This document shows, in pieces, positions 46,860 through 57,745 of a DNA stretch of 64,000 nucleotides (position 1 is its first letter; each line of letters opens with the position of its first letter). The notes below the pieces were generated by a model. That model worked only from the letters and a program-made list of their open reading frames with translations, searched no databases and was not told where the DNA came from. The DNA lies in the NCBI GenBank assembly GCA_029298735.1, contig JANSLP010000143.1, positions 1 to 64,000 on the forward strand, read 5' to 3'. The position numbers were made by a program, and so were the translations under genes. The stretch is from Ophiostoma sp. CBS 140.51. Taxonomy: Eukaryota; Ascomycota; Sordariomycetes; Ophiostomatales; Ophiostomataceae.

Positions 46860-47264
46860 GACGTTTTCTCTTCCGTAAAAACCGGTGCCTTTGTCGTGTG
46901 GTTTATTGAAGGCTCTTTATAGCATGGCTGGATGTTGGCTTGTTGGAAACTGGAAGTCGATGGGCGCAGAGACTTGTGTATCTGAGTTTGGCCTTGACAG
47001 TCAAAATTCTTAGTTAATAGATTAGTGCGGAAGCACAAAAAAATAAGTTTCTGAAAGCCCGTCGCCAAGACCCACATAAACGGCAGCCTTGAGTACAGCC
47101 TTGTCAAAATGACTAATCACGCCAAGTTTGAACTCCGTACTCCGTATTTTTGGCAGCATCCTTAATACTTACCGCGGGGCACCAAAATATCAATTTATCA
47201 GAATCCACCCCAAAGCCCTCTACCCCTACACTCAGCTGCACATTATCTCGCAACCTTCTCGGCA
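46860..47264. promoter_or_regulatory. Divergent promoter region SGD1/SRP14
   Basis: 405 bases between start codons. One TACTCCGTA word (47138-47146) sits in a seven-base-period array TCCGTACTCCGTA about 120 bases before the SRP14 start. Confidence 0.6.
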
Positions 47265-47810
47265 ATGGGTTATCTTGACAACGACGAGGTATGTCTCTCT
47301 GAGTTCGTGTCTTCAAAGAGATTCTTACCCGTGCAAATTCTAACAACAGATGACACACAGTTTTTCTCTCGGCTCGCCGAACTCTTCCACACACAAAAGG
47401 GCAAAGACCATGGTGCAATTTACCTGAGCCAGCGACGTCGTGCGTGGACACCCTCGACCCCCCTTGATGGTTTCTTTTGTTTATTCCTGTTGAGTTGCTA
47501 ATATTCTTTGATTATAGTTGCCCGCGGCGAGAAGGGCGTCTCAGGAACCGGCCCAGATGGCAACCCAGACGTCGAGGTTTTAGAACCACAACCGCTCATT
47601 ATACGCGCAACCAACGGCAAATCCAAGAAACACCGAAAGGACAAGATCAGGTTAACGACAACAGTGGGCCCGGATGCACTGGAGGGCTTCTATGCACGCT
47701 ACGCGGAGACATGCAAGGCTGGGATGACTCTTTTAAAACCGCGCGACAAGAGCAAGAAGAAGGCCAAGGCAAAGAAGAAGAAGGCCGCCACAACGACACC
47801 GGGGGCATAA
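47265..47810 (+). CDS. SRP14: Signal recognition particle subunit SRP14
   Basis: Alu-domain subunit of the signal recognition particle, which pauses translation while ER-targeted ribosomes find the receptor. Exons 47265-47288, 47361-47439 and 47518-47810 encode 131 residues. The first exon is only eight codons (MGYLDNDE). The splices restore EFFSRLAELFH and YLSQRRL, both family motifs. The second half carries PLIIRATNGKSKKHRKDKIRL and the conserved ALEGFYARYAETCKAGM. A Lys-rich tail typical of SRP14 ends the protein. The second donor (GTGCGT) was chosen because only it yields the conserved RRL junction. Confidence 0.95.
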
Positions 47811-49201
47811 TGGCGGACTGGCTTATCTTGCGACGCATACAACCATGTTAGCAAACATGTTTTATTTGGCCTGTCCCACTCGTGGTCGCAGGGTAGTGCG
47901 GGTGCGACTAGTAAGTCCTCACCGGCCGTTAGCTAGGTGGGCGTTGCGGTGGTCCGATAATGGATCTGAGCACGCACCGCTGCAGGAACGTATTATGACT
48001 ACACGGCCACTGTTGGGGAGGAGGCTCAGATTTTCTGCTGCCAGCGCTTGTCCTAGTGTTTGCAGAAAGGCGCCCGATGTCGTTATACAAAACGTTGCAT
48101 TGGGTGCGTCGGCATCGCTGGTTATTTTCTTTTTTTTTTGGCGCAGGTGTTTGTTTGTTTAAATTCGTGTGTCTTTCTACCACGGACGGACGTGTTCCCG
48201 GAATATACACGCGCAACAGCATAACTGTACCTCTGTGGTGATACAGGGAGAAGAGCACAGGCAAGGCCGAGCTACGATTGTTACTGAAGGCTTGTAGACC
48301 TCTCGCCGTTCTTAGTTCTTATATACACAGCCGGTTCGCAGGCGTTGTAGACGAGATCACATCTTTAGAGTCCTCAATTAAACAAAGTGCCATCTAACCC
48401 ACCCAGGCACCGTTGGGCTTGCAGCACGATAATACGCTGCTCCCCTTTAACCAGGCGCAGCACATTATAATATTTGTAAAGAAAAAAACTAAAGAAAAAA
48501 CTAAAGGAGGATTAGGGAAGAAAGCACTTTATTGCAAATCCCCACTTTAGAACCGTGCTCGAGAATGAAGCAGGGGAGCCTCACAATGCTGCTCCCCTTT
48601 AAGAAGACAAGGCAAAATTCAGTTGATAAACTTTTAATATCCGTTTTCTCCTTATCAACATTAACCAGTAAAACATCCCAGGTTGCCAGAGTGCCGACTG
48701 GGCAACAACTCCCATGGCGCTTTCGGCCAAGCCTGCGTATGACCTTAATGCGCACAAAAAAGGTGCAACAGATTGGAAAATAAATGGCTATATCATGACC
48801 GTGGGTGGCTGGTCCAGCAGGCATCGAACCAGAGATCCAAGTGCAGGTTTCTGGGATTGACATATGTTGTAGTACAAGCAAGGAGTTGGCGAAATGGCTA
48901 ACAGCACCAGACATAAAAAAGATATTTCCCGACATGTGCAAGGTAAATGCGAATAAAGTAAAGCAAGAGATGGAAATTAAATAAAAAAAGCATAAAAAAC
49001 AGTTGTGAGAGTAGGATAATAAAAAGAGAAAAGGGACGAGAAAAATAAAGACAGGTGGTGGTGGTTAGACAGAAGTAATAGTACGAAACTCGAAAGGACT
49101 GCAAAGCGTTTGCCACAAGAGGCTGCAACCAAGACTGACGACCTGGCAATGGCCGCAAAGCAACGGGTTGTCGTTGATTGGCGGCGCGAGAAGCTCGAGC
49201 A
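47811..49201. other. Gene-free convergent interval SRP14/GBP2-like
   Basis: 1.4 kb between two stop codons. The direct repeat TGCTCCCCTTTAA occurs near 48440 and 48590. On the minus strand near 48820-48835 there is a match to the RNA polymerase III B-box (GGTTCGATGCC), but no foldable tRNA around it. The longest open frame (48501-48941 minus) has no recognisable motif. Confidence 0.6.
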
Positions 49202-50940
49202 TCACATGATTTGATCCTGGGTCAGACCACCATGAGGGTCTGTGTCCATATTGTCGGCAGGCAGACCGGGAGTGAGGTATTTGACGAAACCCAGGCCAAG
49301 CGGGCGGCCACCGTACTGGTAGCCCTGGAACTTCGCAATGGCGGTCTCGGCGGTCTCGGCGGTGTCAAAACGGACGACACCTGAACCGCGGGAGCGGCCA
49401 CTTGGTTCATACTGGATCTCAGCCTGCTCAACCTTACCAATTGTGGTGAACAGCTCAACAAGGTCTTCGTTGCTCGTAGACCACGGAAGCTAGCAAGTAA
49501 AGAGAGAGCGTGTTAGTACTGCAACAAAAAATTGGAAAGCAAGCGTGGCTCAAGAAATGGGAAGTTGGCATGCTTACGTTTCTGACAAAGATGATTTCGC
49601 CACGCTCAGTGCCCGACGTGGCATAGTCGGTGAAAGGGTTGGGGGCCGGGGTAGGACCACCGCCGTGAACACCACCTCCGGCATGACCAGCACCGGCATC
49701 AAAGCCGCCACCGCCACCGCCATAACCCCCACGGCCACCGAAGCCGCCAAAACCACCACGACCACCAAAACCACCGCGGCCACCGAAACCACCACCGAAG
49801 CCTCCGCGGCCAAAGCCACCGCGGCCAGGGAAGCCACCGGAGTTGGCAAATCGATCTTCGCGGACCTCCAGAATACGGCCTTGCCAGTCGTAGCCGTTGA
49901 ACTGCTGGATGGCGTTGCGGGCATCATCGGGGCTCTCGAACACCACAATGCCAGATCCCTTGGATCTGCCATCGGGGCCAATGTTGATGTCGGCTCGGGC
50001 GACGCCAGCGGTACGGGCTAAATAGTAGGGATTGGGATTAGTTGACCAAGAAACACCAAGAATATATTAGGAGGGGGTTTCCACCTACCAGCTTGACGGA
50101 AGAGATCCTTTAGATCTTGCCATCCGACGGTGAATGGGAGCTATAATACGCGTGGTTAGAGAATGAGAGGGAGGGGAGGTGGAAGAATGGAGGGAAAATA
50201 AATCAAAACAAATGTGGGCAGGTCATAAGAAAAGACAAGACCATGGTACTTGGGACGCACATTGGCAACATAAATCTGTCTGCCTCCACCGCCACCGGCG
50301 TTGAAGTTCATCTGACCGCCACCGTAGCCTGGCGGGCCCATCGGGCCGCCATAACCACCACGAGGGCCAGACGATTGGTTGAAGCGCGGTTCGGCCTCCC
50401 GATCCTACGACCGTTAGAAATCAAGATGCGTTTTGTCATAAGGGTCCGAGAGGGGGAGTTGGCTTTAGTGCCGACATACCTCACGGACGTAAACGAGTCG
50501 ACCCATCAGGTTCTGGTTGCTGAGTGTCGCAACGGCGTTCTGTGCTTGCTCCCTGGTCGCATATTCCACAATTCTAATAGCAAAGTCAGTAACAAGATCA
50601 GGGCAGATGTAAACTGCAACAGGTCTCAGAGACCATGGGAAGGTCTGGCCAACTTACCCGCATCCCTACAATAACCCAAGGAACATCGTTCCGACCCGTC
50701 AATCCAACAAGTTCCCATTATAATTAATCGGCACAGCTAAGGGGGAGAGGGGAGGGAAAAAAAGAAAAAAAAGTAGCCCAGCCAAGACTACTTATTGTAG
50801 TCGCCCACCTTCGACATTCCGTTCGGGAGTAGTAGAACATCCGCGAAAATGACTTCACCGGCTGTTCGAGTTGATGGATAGTTAGTAACGACAAATAACA
50901 CACTGCCACCCCCTCCCCCCAACCCTCAACCCCTCCTTCA

Positions 50941-50976
<36 letters not shown>

Positions 50977-53229
50977 CGAGGAAAACGAGAAAGACGAACC
51001 CTGCCGCATAAAATCCTTCAGATGGTGCCATTTGACATCGTAAGACAGATTGCCGACATAGACGCGGCGGTCTTGCTGTGAGCTGTCGCGGACGTTGGAC
51101 AGCATTTGGTCTCTTGCTGCTGAGCGGTCGTCGTGTGAGCGGTGGGGAGCGCCTCCGCTGCCGTAGTTTGCGGTAGGCGGTGCTCCAGAAGGTGGTGCTT
51201 GTCCGGCCATAGGAGAGCGGGAGCGTCTGGAGCCGCGGCGGTATTCTGGGCTACGAGAGCGCTTGGTACGGGGCGAAAACGACCGGCGGTGGCCACCTGC
51301 AGTGCGGCCGGGGCTGCGAGATCGACCACGGAGTGGCGAGCGAGAGCGTTCACGCTGCCAGACAATAGAGTTAGTTTCACTCGGAGGACGATAGCTATGA
51401 GAAAGGGCCCGTTGAGTAACGGCTTATACTCGAAAGTAGAGCATGGCACGGTCTACTAGTGCGAGACTATACAGGGCCTTCGTTTACTTCCTGGTAATGA
51501 CGTACCTGTCTGTATGTGTTTCCCGAGTCGGCTGTATTATGAGGAAGAGAGGTTAGTAACTCGTGGAGTCAACAACGGGCCAAAGGAACCCAATGGCCAA
51601 AAAAAAAACAGAATTAGACAAAAGAAAGCTGCCAGAGCAACAAAAAGGGACAAAACAGTGGCGCACAAAAAAGACGGAGGCTCTGCAAAAAAAAACAAAA
51701 AGGTTGAGGAGACAGTAGATAAGGACAGGAGGGAAAAGCAGCAGATAGTTATATCAATCAAAGGGTCACTGCAAAAAGGGGAACTTTGCAGGTGGGATGC
51801 AGAGTGGGATGCAGAATGGGATGCGAGGTGGGAGAGCAAAGTACAAAGCCCTCAGGGGCGTAAAGAAGGCTGCGGGCAAATGTGCGTGTATATGCATGCG
51901 CATGTGTGTGTGTGTGTGAGGAGGCAGAAGGAGAGGCAGAGACTGTAAGACTGTGTGTGCGTGTGTGTCTATGTGCCGTGTGCGCGTGCATGCTTGTGTG
52001 CGTCGTATATATGCCTGGAAAGGACCATCGCGTATGCCGTCCTAGCCTCTTGTCACAGTGAGGAGCTAACACGTTCAAGCAGCCATTGGTCACAACGGCA
52101 ACCGTTGAAGGTAAGACCAGCTGCGTGAAGAGAAAGAGAGACAAAAGAGAGAGAGAGAGAACTGATTCGAGAGACGAGCCCGACAGGTCTGGGCCACTGT
52201 AGGGGCACAGGCTCATGACGGCGCTGAGGCTTTTGTTTGGTGTTGCGATAGAGGGAGTAATATGTAAAATGGCATGCAGATTCAGCAGGGAGAAGGGGAG
52301 GGGGGCACAGCTGCAAGGCATCGGCGCGGAGGAAGGACGGAAGAGAAGGCAATGGACAGCACACAGTTGCCCAGTGGTGGTTGCCAGTTGTGGTTGGCAG
52401 TCGTGGTACCGCTTGAAACACTGTGTTCTTTGTGCGCTCGACGCGCTCGACGCACTTTGAGCACTCGGCGCATTCTGTGCGTTATATGTGCTATGTGCCA
52501 ATGGAAGTAGGCACGAGGCACAGGCGCCAAGTGACAGCGTGTGCCATGGGCGGAAGAGGATGGTCGGGGTGTAAGCGAGGGAGGAGGGTGGTGGTGAAAG
52601 ATATCTTCCTAGCAAAGGCCAGCCGCGCCTAGATCACACAACCTGAACACGGTGCAATATGGCTAGAGACAGCAGGCTACAGACCATGTTGCTGGGCTCG
52701 AACGGGCGATGTAGGAGAGGGGGAGAGGGGAGAGGGGGAGAGGGGGCAGAGACAAGGGGAGAGAAAAGGCACAATGAAGATATGACGATGTGAAGCGCCG
52801 GGCGTTCGAAGGTACATGAAAATTGACGGTCATGACACTTGGAAGCAAGATAAAAAGAGACGGCGAGAGAAAGAGAAGGTGCCCGTATAATGTACAATTA
52901 TCAAATGAGGATGAGACGACAAGACCCAGGTGACAAGAAACGGCAATTGGAAAGAATATGGCAGAGACGCCGCGAAACGGAAAGGAAACAGGATAGATGA
53001 CCCACGGTGACGGAGATGAACCGTTGAATTCGGAGGACGGACGTGACGGGCACGCGCGGAGAAGAGAAGGAAGAGACAGGGCGAAAGAGGGAGAAGGAAA
53101 AAGAGGGAGCGAGACGGGAGGTCGTGGAGGTGCGTATACGGAGAGAGGAGGTTTGCAAAACGCTTGCGAGCGACGATGACAGATGGTGAAGACCAGAGAA
53201 AAGAGCAAAAGACACAAAAACTTACCCAT
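49202..53229 (-). CDS. Three-RRM SR/RGG RNA-binding protein (Gbp2/Hrb1-like)
   Basis: Likely nuclear mRNA-binding and export adaptor of the Gbp2/Hrb1 type. Ten exons: 53229-53226, 51531-51506, 51354-51000, 50861-50809, 50665-50658, 50573-50480, 50404-50261, 50140-50089, 50017-49578 and 49489-49202, giving 487 residues. The N terminus reads MADSGNTYRQ, then an SR/RS-rich region (residues 11-59, RERSRSPLRGRSRSPGR). RRM1 (about 106-180) has RRVYVGNLSYDV, RRM2 (about 222-300) has RQIYVANLPFTV, and RRM3 (about 385-462) has GEIIFVRNLPWST. A Gly-rich RGG-type linker (GRGGFGGRGGFGG) separates RRM2 and RRM3. Exon 1 codes only ATG plus one base, exon 5 is 8 nt, and intron 1 is 1694 nt. All junctions close in phase and rebuild MSKGCGIVEYATRE. 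A shorter protein starting at MAGQAPPSG (in exon 3) is possible. Confidence 0.9.
51532..53225 (-). other. 1.69-kb first intron of the GBP2-like gene
   Basis: Donor GTAAGT at 53225-53220 directly after ATGG, and acceptor ATACAG ending at 51532. It is about 20 times the usual intron length here. It is crowded with simple sequence: GGGATGCAGAGT-type repeats (about 51796-51835), TG runs (51900-51970), GAGA runs (52135-52160, 52710-52765) and GCTCGACGC repeats (about 52435-52460). Open frames inside it (for example 51758-52615 minus) are low-complexity and are not called as genes. Confidence 0.75.
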
Positions 53230-56200
53230 GGTGATATACTTGCGCAAGACAGCCGAAGACAGCGGAGAGAAAGGGGGCACACTTAGCCGTGGACGAACGG
53301 TGTGCTCTGTAAGGCGGATGGAGGCGGATGGGAGGTTGAGGAATGAGTGCGAGAGCTGCAGGCACAACCGAGCTGGCAAGGGAACAAGGGATGGCGTTGC
53401 TGTTTGTACTCGCTGCGACGAAAGGGGAGGAGGGGAGGCGACGAGTGCGCCAAATCGACTGAGCAAGAGCGACGAGGAGGAGAAGGTGGTGGTGGAGGAC
53501 TATGGATGAACAAGGCCGCGTGAGAAAGGCGCAAAGGCGCAGAGGCTCAAAGTATGACGGCGTGTGTGCTCTGGATGGCGTGGATGGGTGTCCTGGGGGT
53601 GTGGGAGTTGAATTGGTTGGATTGGTGGTGTGAGCAACAAGTGGTGGTTCTGGTGGTGTTGGTGGTGGTGGTGCGTGGTTGGTGCAACGCGTGCGTGTTT
53701 GTGGTGTGGAAGAGCGGAAGAGGGTGGACGAGGGAGACGGAGATACTGTGAGCTCTTTTTGCAGGAGGAGAGGAGAGGAGAGAGGAGAGGAGAGAAGCAG
53801 ACAAGCAGACGAGGAAGGAACACCTGTTGGTTGGCCAGAAGGGAAATTTTGGGAAGGAGGGTGGGCCTGGGACGGAGCACAAGGCCTGGCCACAGAGGTA
53901 CAAGTAGTTTTTAAAACCGAGTACTCTGTATTGGCAAGAACTCAACAGTCTTTTGGGGTCGAGACACGACTAGCGGGAAGGCGCGACTGGGTACATGCGA
54001 TGGGGGATGGGTGCGGAGTAATACTCCGTACTTGTCCAGGCTCTAGCGATACTCCGTATGCCAGACACAATTTGAGGTATGTAATACGTCGTACTCTTGG
54101 GTCTTGATTAAAAAAAACCACTCCTCAACACGGGAGCCTGGAGTGTCCGGTCCAAGCCTGAGCAAGCAGTGTGTTCGTGGGAGGAATTCAATTGGAGTGC
54201 TCTGGAGACAGCGTTGAGAGGCTAGTGAGGGTAATAAGGGGACGGCGGTGCGTAAAATGGCAGAGTCGAGAAATGTGATAATGTTTGAGACTCAGTCCAC
54301 AAGAGGGGAAGAGGGGTTCAATTGGCGGGTGCGATGAGAATTTGACTGGGAGTCTCTCTCTCTCTCTCTCTGTGTGTGTGGAGAGAGCTGTGCAATGCGA
54401 AACGCGAGGGTAGGGGGAGGGAAGAGGGAGACACAGAGACACAGGCAGGTCTGCTCCAGTGTGAGCGGACCGGGCGCCAGGACTTTGTGCCTGGTTCAAC
54501 GGTAGCCGGGCTGCGGAAATGGCTGCGTCTGGTGGTCTCAAAGTGCTTGTTGAGCCGTTGCAAGGTCTGTTCACTGGGACTCTGTTCACTCTTCACTCAA
54601 GTATTGGCGGGGCGTCGACAATCGGTTCATAATGCCAACGTTAAACGGTCGTGGGCAGTATGGACAGTTATGAAAGACACAGGAAGGAAGAGATGATGAT
54701 AACAGAAAATCTCAGAGAAACGGCTAAAGAACCAGTAAGGGTTCGTGAGTTGTTCGTACCTGCTCTTTCCCCCGTCAATGCTCTTCGCTCCTTCTGTTCG
54801 GCACTCAACTCTGTATTAAAGTAATCCTGTTACAGAGAACAGAGCCTTGAGGCATGGTATCCGAGGACGCGTCAAGGCAAGCACAATTGAGGCCACTGAA
54901 GGTGTTTGGTGCGGGCGAATCAGAGGCTGCACTGAGAAGGAGAAGGGCCAAAGGGGAAAAGCGCGTCAGTGGGTCGGACAGGCAGGCTCTGCAGCTTCCT
55001 CCGTACTGAGTAGCTTCCTCTGCAGCTCTGTGGTAGCTCTGGTGTGGAAAGGAAAAGACACAGTTGTGTGGGGCCAGAGGTACATGGGCAGGTACATGGC
55101 GAGGTACCTTTTCAAGCTCCCTTGTACAAGCCAATTCTTGGAGCACCCCGTATCGTGCATTCGTTCCCGTACTCGTGTCTCGGCAGCTGCTCCCTCTTCT
55201 CGTACTGGCTATCCGTCCAACGCCGCCTACGGCTAGGGCTGCGCTGTTCTTCGACAGGCCCCCCTGCAAACTTGCTGCACTGCACACGGTATTTCGTGCC
55301 TGGGGACGTGACATTTGCTCGTTGCTTGTCGGAATTGGTCGAGAGCTGGAGGAGCTGGAGGAGGCCTAAAATGACGGGCCCTAACAAGCTGCATACTGGA
55401 TCCTGGCGGCTCCATTCGTCGTACCCGGATGGAGCGATGTTAATGTCAGTTTTGTCAGTTCTTTTTTTTTTCTTTTTCTGTCGTTTCTCTTCTTCTCTTC
55501 TACCGAGTACACTGTAATGTCTCTCTAAAAGGGGCGTGCATCGTTGGGTGTCGGATTCTGGAAGTTGATTTATTGCCTCGTAGGTTGTGCTCCTTGGTCT
55601 TTGCCTTTTACTTTTTTATTCTCTCCCTTCCCATGTTTAGGAGATGTTTAGTTGTTTGCAGATATTATATTGCATCCCCCTTCTATGTGTTGCAATTTCT
55701 CACCTTTTCTCTGTCTGCCCCTTTATACTTTCCTTTCCTTCCCTTTTCATTATTTCCCTTCTACATACTTGCCGAACTCGTGTTTTTTTTTGTTGAAAAC
55801 TTATTGTTTGCGCTACGCCTCATATATAATGAATACAGAAAAAGAGCAAACGCCGTGAACTTAGTCTATTTGCATTTCTCCAGAAAGTATCACGGCGTGT
55901 CTTACCTTTTTCTTGTGCACCAGCTCATACCCTGCCATTCTCTGTCGATCCTCCGCCACTCGTATCTCAGAAGATGCAAACCTGGGTTCGTCCGGCCCCT
56001 ATCACGCCACACAGTACGACGTCCACGACAACCTTGACGAAGTAAGGATTCAGTTACATTGTATCTTCCACTCATATCCGGCAAAAATATACAAAACCGG
56101 CGCCCATGCCCAACAAACCCGACAGAGGAAGAGGGGGGAGAGTGTGCCTACGCATGCACCTGGACGTCTCTTGAAAAACGCACTGCCTCCACGATATTTC

Positions 56201-57745
56201 GAAAATACACCCGGACTACGCAGCAATAGGCACACACAAAATCCCATGCCACATACTCCTTATGTTCGGAGTACAACAGTCCCAGCACGCAAGGGTACAG
56301 CGTATTCCGACGGACAATAGGAGGGCCCGGCAAAAGGGGAGTGAGAGAGGGGGAGAATGAGAAAAGGATGAGAGGGACAAAGACAAAGCGGGCAGCTGGT
56401 CGCCTGCGAGGGCACGGCCAGGGACGGGACGGCAGCTTGCCAACCCCCGAGGTGCCAGCGCATGTGCGCAAGTGCGTCGACGCCAGAGCCAGAGAGATAC
56501 AAGTACAAAGGGAGATACGAAGCAAAAGGACATCGTGCAGCCAGGCCAGCCCCGCGCCCTCCGTGCAGGCTTGCGTTCCCAATTTTGTGTTCCCAATCCG
56601 GCGCGCATTACGACGTGCTGATGTCGTATTGCGGTATCACGTTCTGCGGCACTCTCAGCCTTCTCTTGATCCCTGTCCTCTGTTCTCTGTTCTCTCTTCT
56701 CTATTCTCTGTCCTCTCTTCCCTCTTCTCCGTCGTGCCTTTGTTCTTTGTTGGGCGTCCTGCAGGAGAAACGAATTCCCACCCGCACAGCACGGAGAGGG
56801 AATGCACAGTACGGAGTATGCAGCTTGAAAACTCTGCACAGATGCAACTCTGTCCCAGACTCAGGCCCAAGTTTGGGCCTGGACCCTGTCTCGTCTGTCT
56901 CGTCTGGTCCGCATCCCCGACAAATCGCGCTCCACATAACGACATGCAGATCAAGACGTCAAACAATACATTTTGTCCATATCTTTTTGACATCTTCCCA
57001 GGTCGTCCATCTATGAGATACCAGACCGGTGTCTTTTAACGGTGGTTTTTTTTTTCGGTGACAGTCAAGACGGCCGCTGCCGTGGTCGTTCATAGACTCT
57101 TTTGAATTCTTTTGGACAAAGCAACCAAGCAACATGAGAGAGCAACTGAGATGCAGATTTTGGCCTGTGTTATGTGAGCCCCCGCTTGCTCATGGGAATG
57201 CAATGTGCCCTGTAATCTGTATATACGATACGAGCGCCACGTATAGAGTTAGTCCAACCACATACACTGGTGGTTTTTTGGTTTTCTTTTCTTTTCTTTT
57301 GTTTTAAAAAATTATATATACAATTATCAACTCATGGAGGACGGAGACAAGAATCGCGCGCAGAACCGCACTAAAATTTCTCCGGCGAAGTTGCTCAGTA
57401 TTGGGCGGCGCCCCACAGACAATGCCCCTGTACGATCACTCTACGTTGTAACTAAGCCGAGTTGGCCAGGCCAGGCCTGGAAGCCTCCAACGGGCCCAGC
57501 CTGGACCTCTTCGTTAATCCGTGCAAATTGCGAAAAGCTTAAGCCCAAGCGATCGAAACCCGACGCCAGCCTTTTCAATACGTGCATCCTGCTCCCGACA
57601 TCGACATATCGCAGCATATTACTGCAACATACCTCATCAGTACACGACAGCAGCCCCCCCAAACTGGAGTGACCAACACGTCCCTAGCACCAATTTCTCT
57701 CTCCACACCGTCCCTGGCCACGACATAAGCAGCCGCCGTCCCACA
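53230..57745. other. 4.5-kb gene-free divergent interval GBP2-like/COQ9
   Basis: No gene recognised. It holds the 5' region of the GBP2-like gene, purine/pyrimidine simple repeats (GTGGTGGT near 53640-53670, GAGGA near 53765-53795, TCTCTC/TGTGTG near 54353-54382, TTCTCT near 56680-56725) and words of the TACNNNGTA family at 54022, 54050, 54085 and 56810. Most open frames are repeat-driven. The last 400 bases probably form the COQ9 promoter and leader. Confidence 0.6.

Noticed and set aside
48800..48905. tRNA-like sequence on the minus strand with a GGTTCGATGCC B-box
   Set aside because: The T-stem and acceptor stem do not pair well, and no A-box is found on the same strand. At most it is a relic of a tRNA or a tRNA-derived element.
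51758..52615. 285-codon minus-strand open frame inside the long intron
   Set aside because: Composition follows the simple repeats (Ser/Leu/Pro/His-rich, TH and HT runs), and it lies within the inferred intron of the GBP2-like gene.
53222..53893. Pro/Ser/Thr-rich minus-strand frame upstream of the GBP2-like gene
   Set aside because: It arises from GTGGTGGT and GAGGA simple repeats and lacks any domain.
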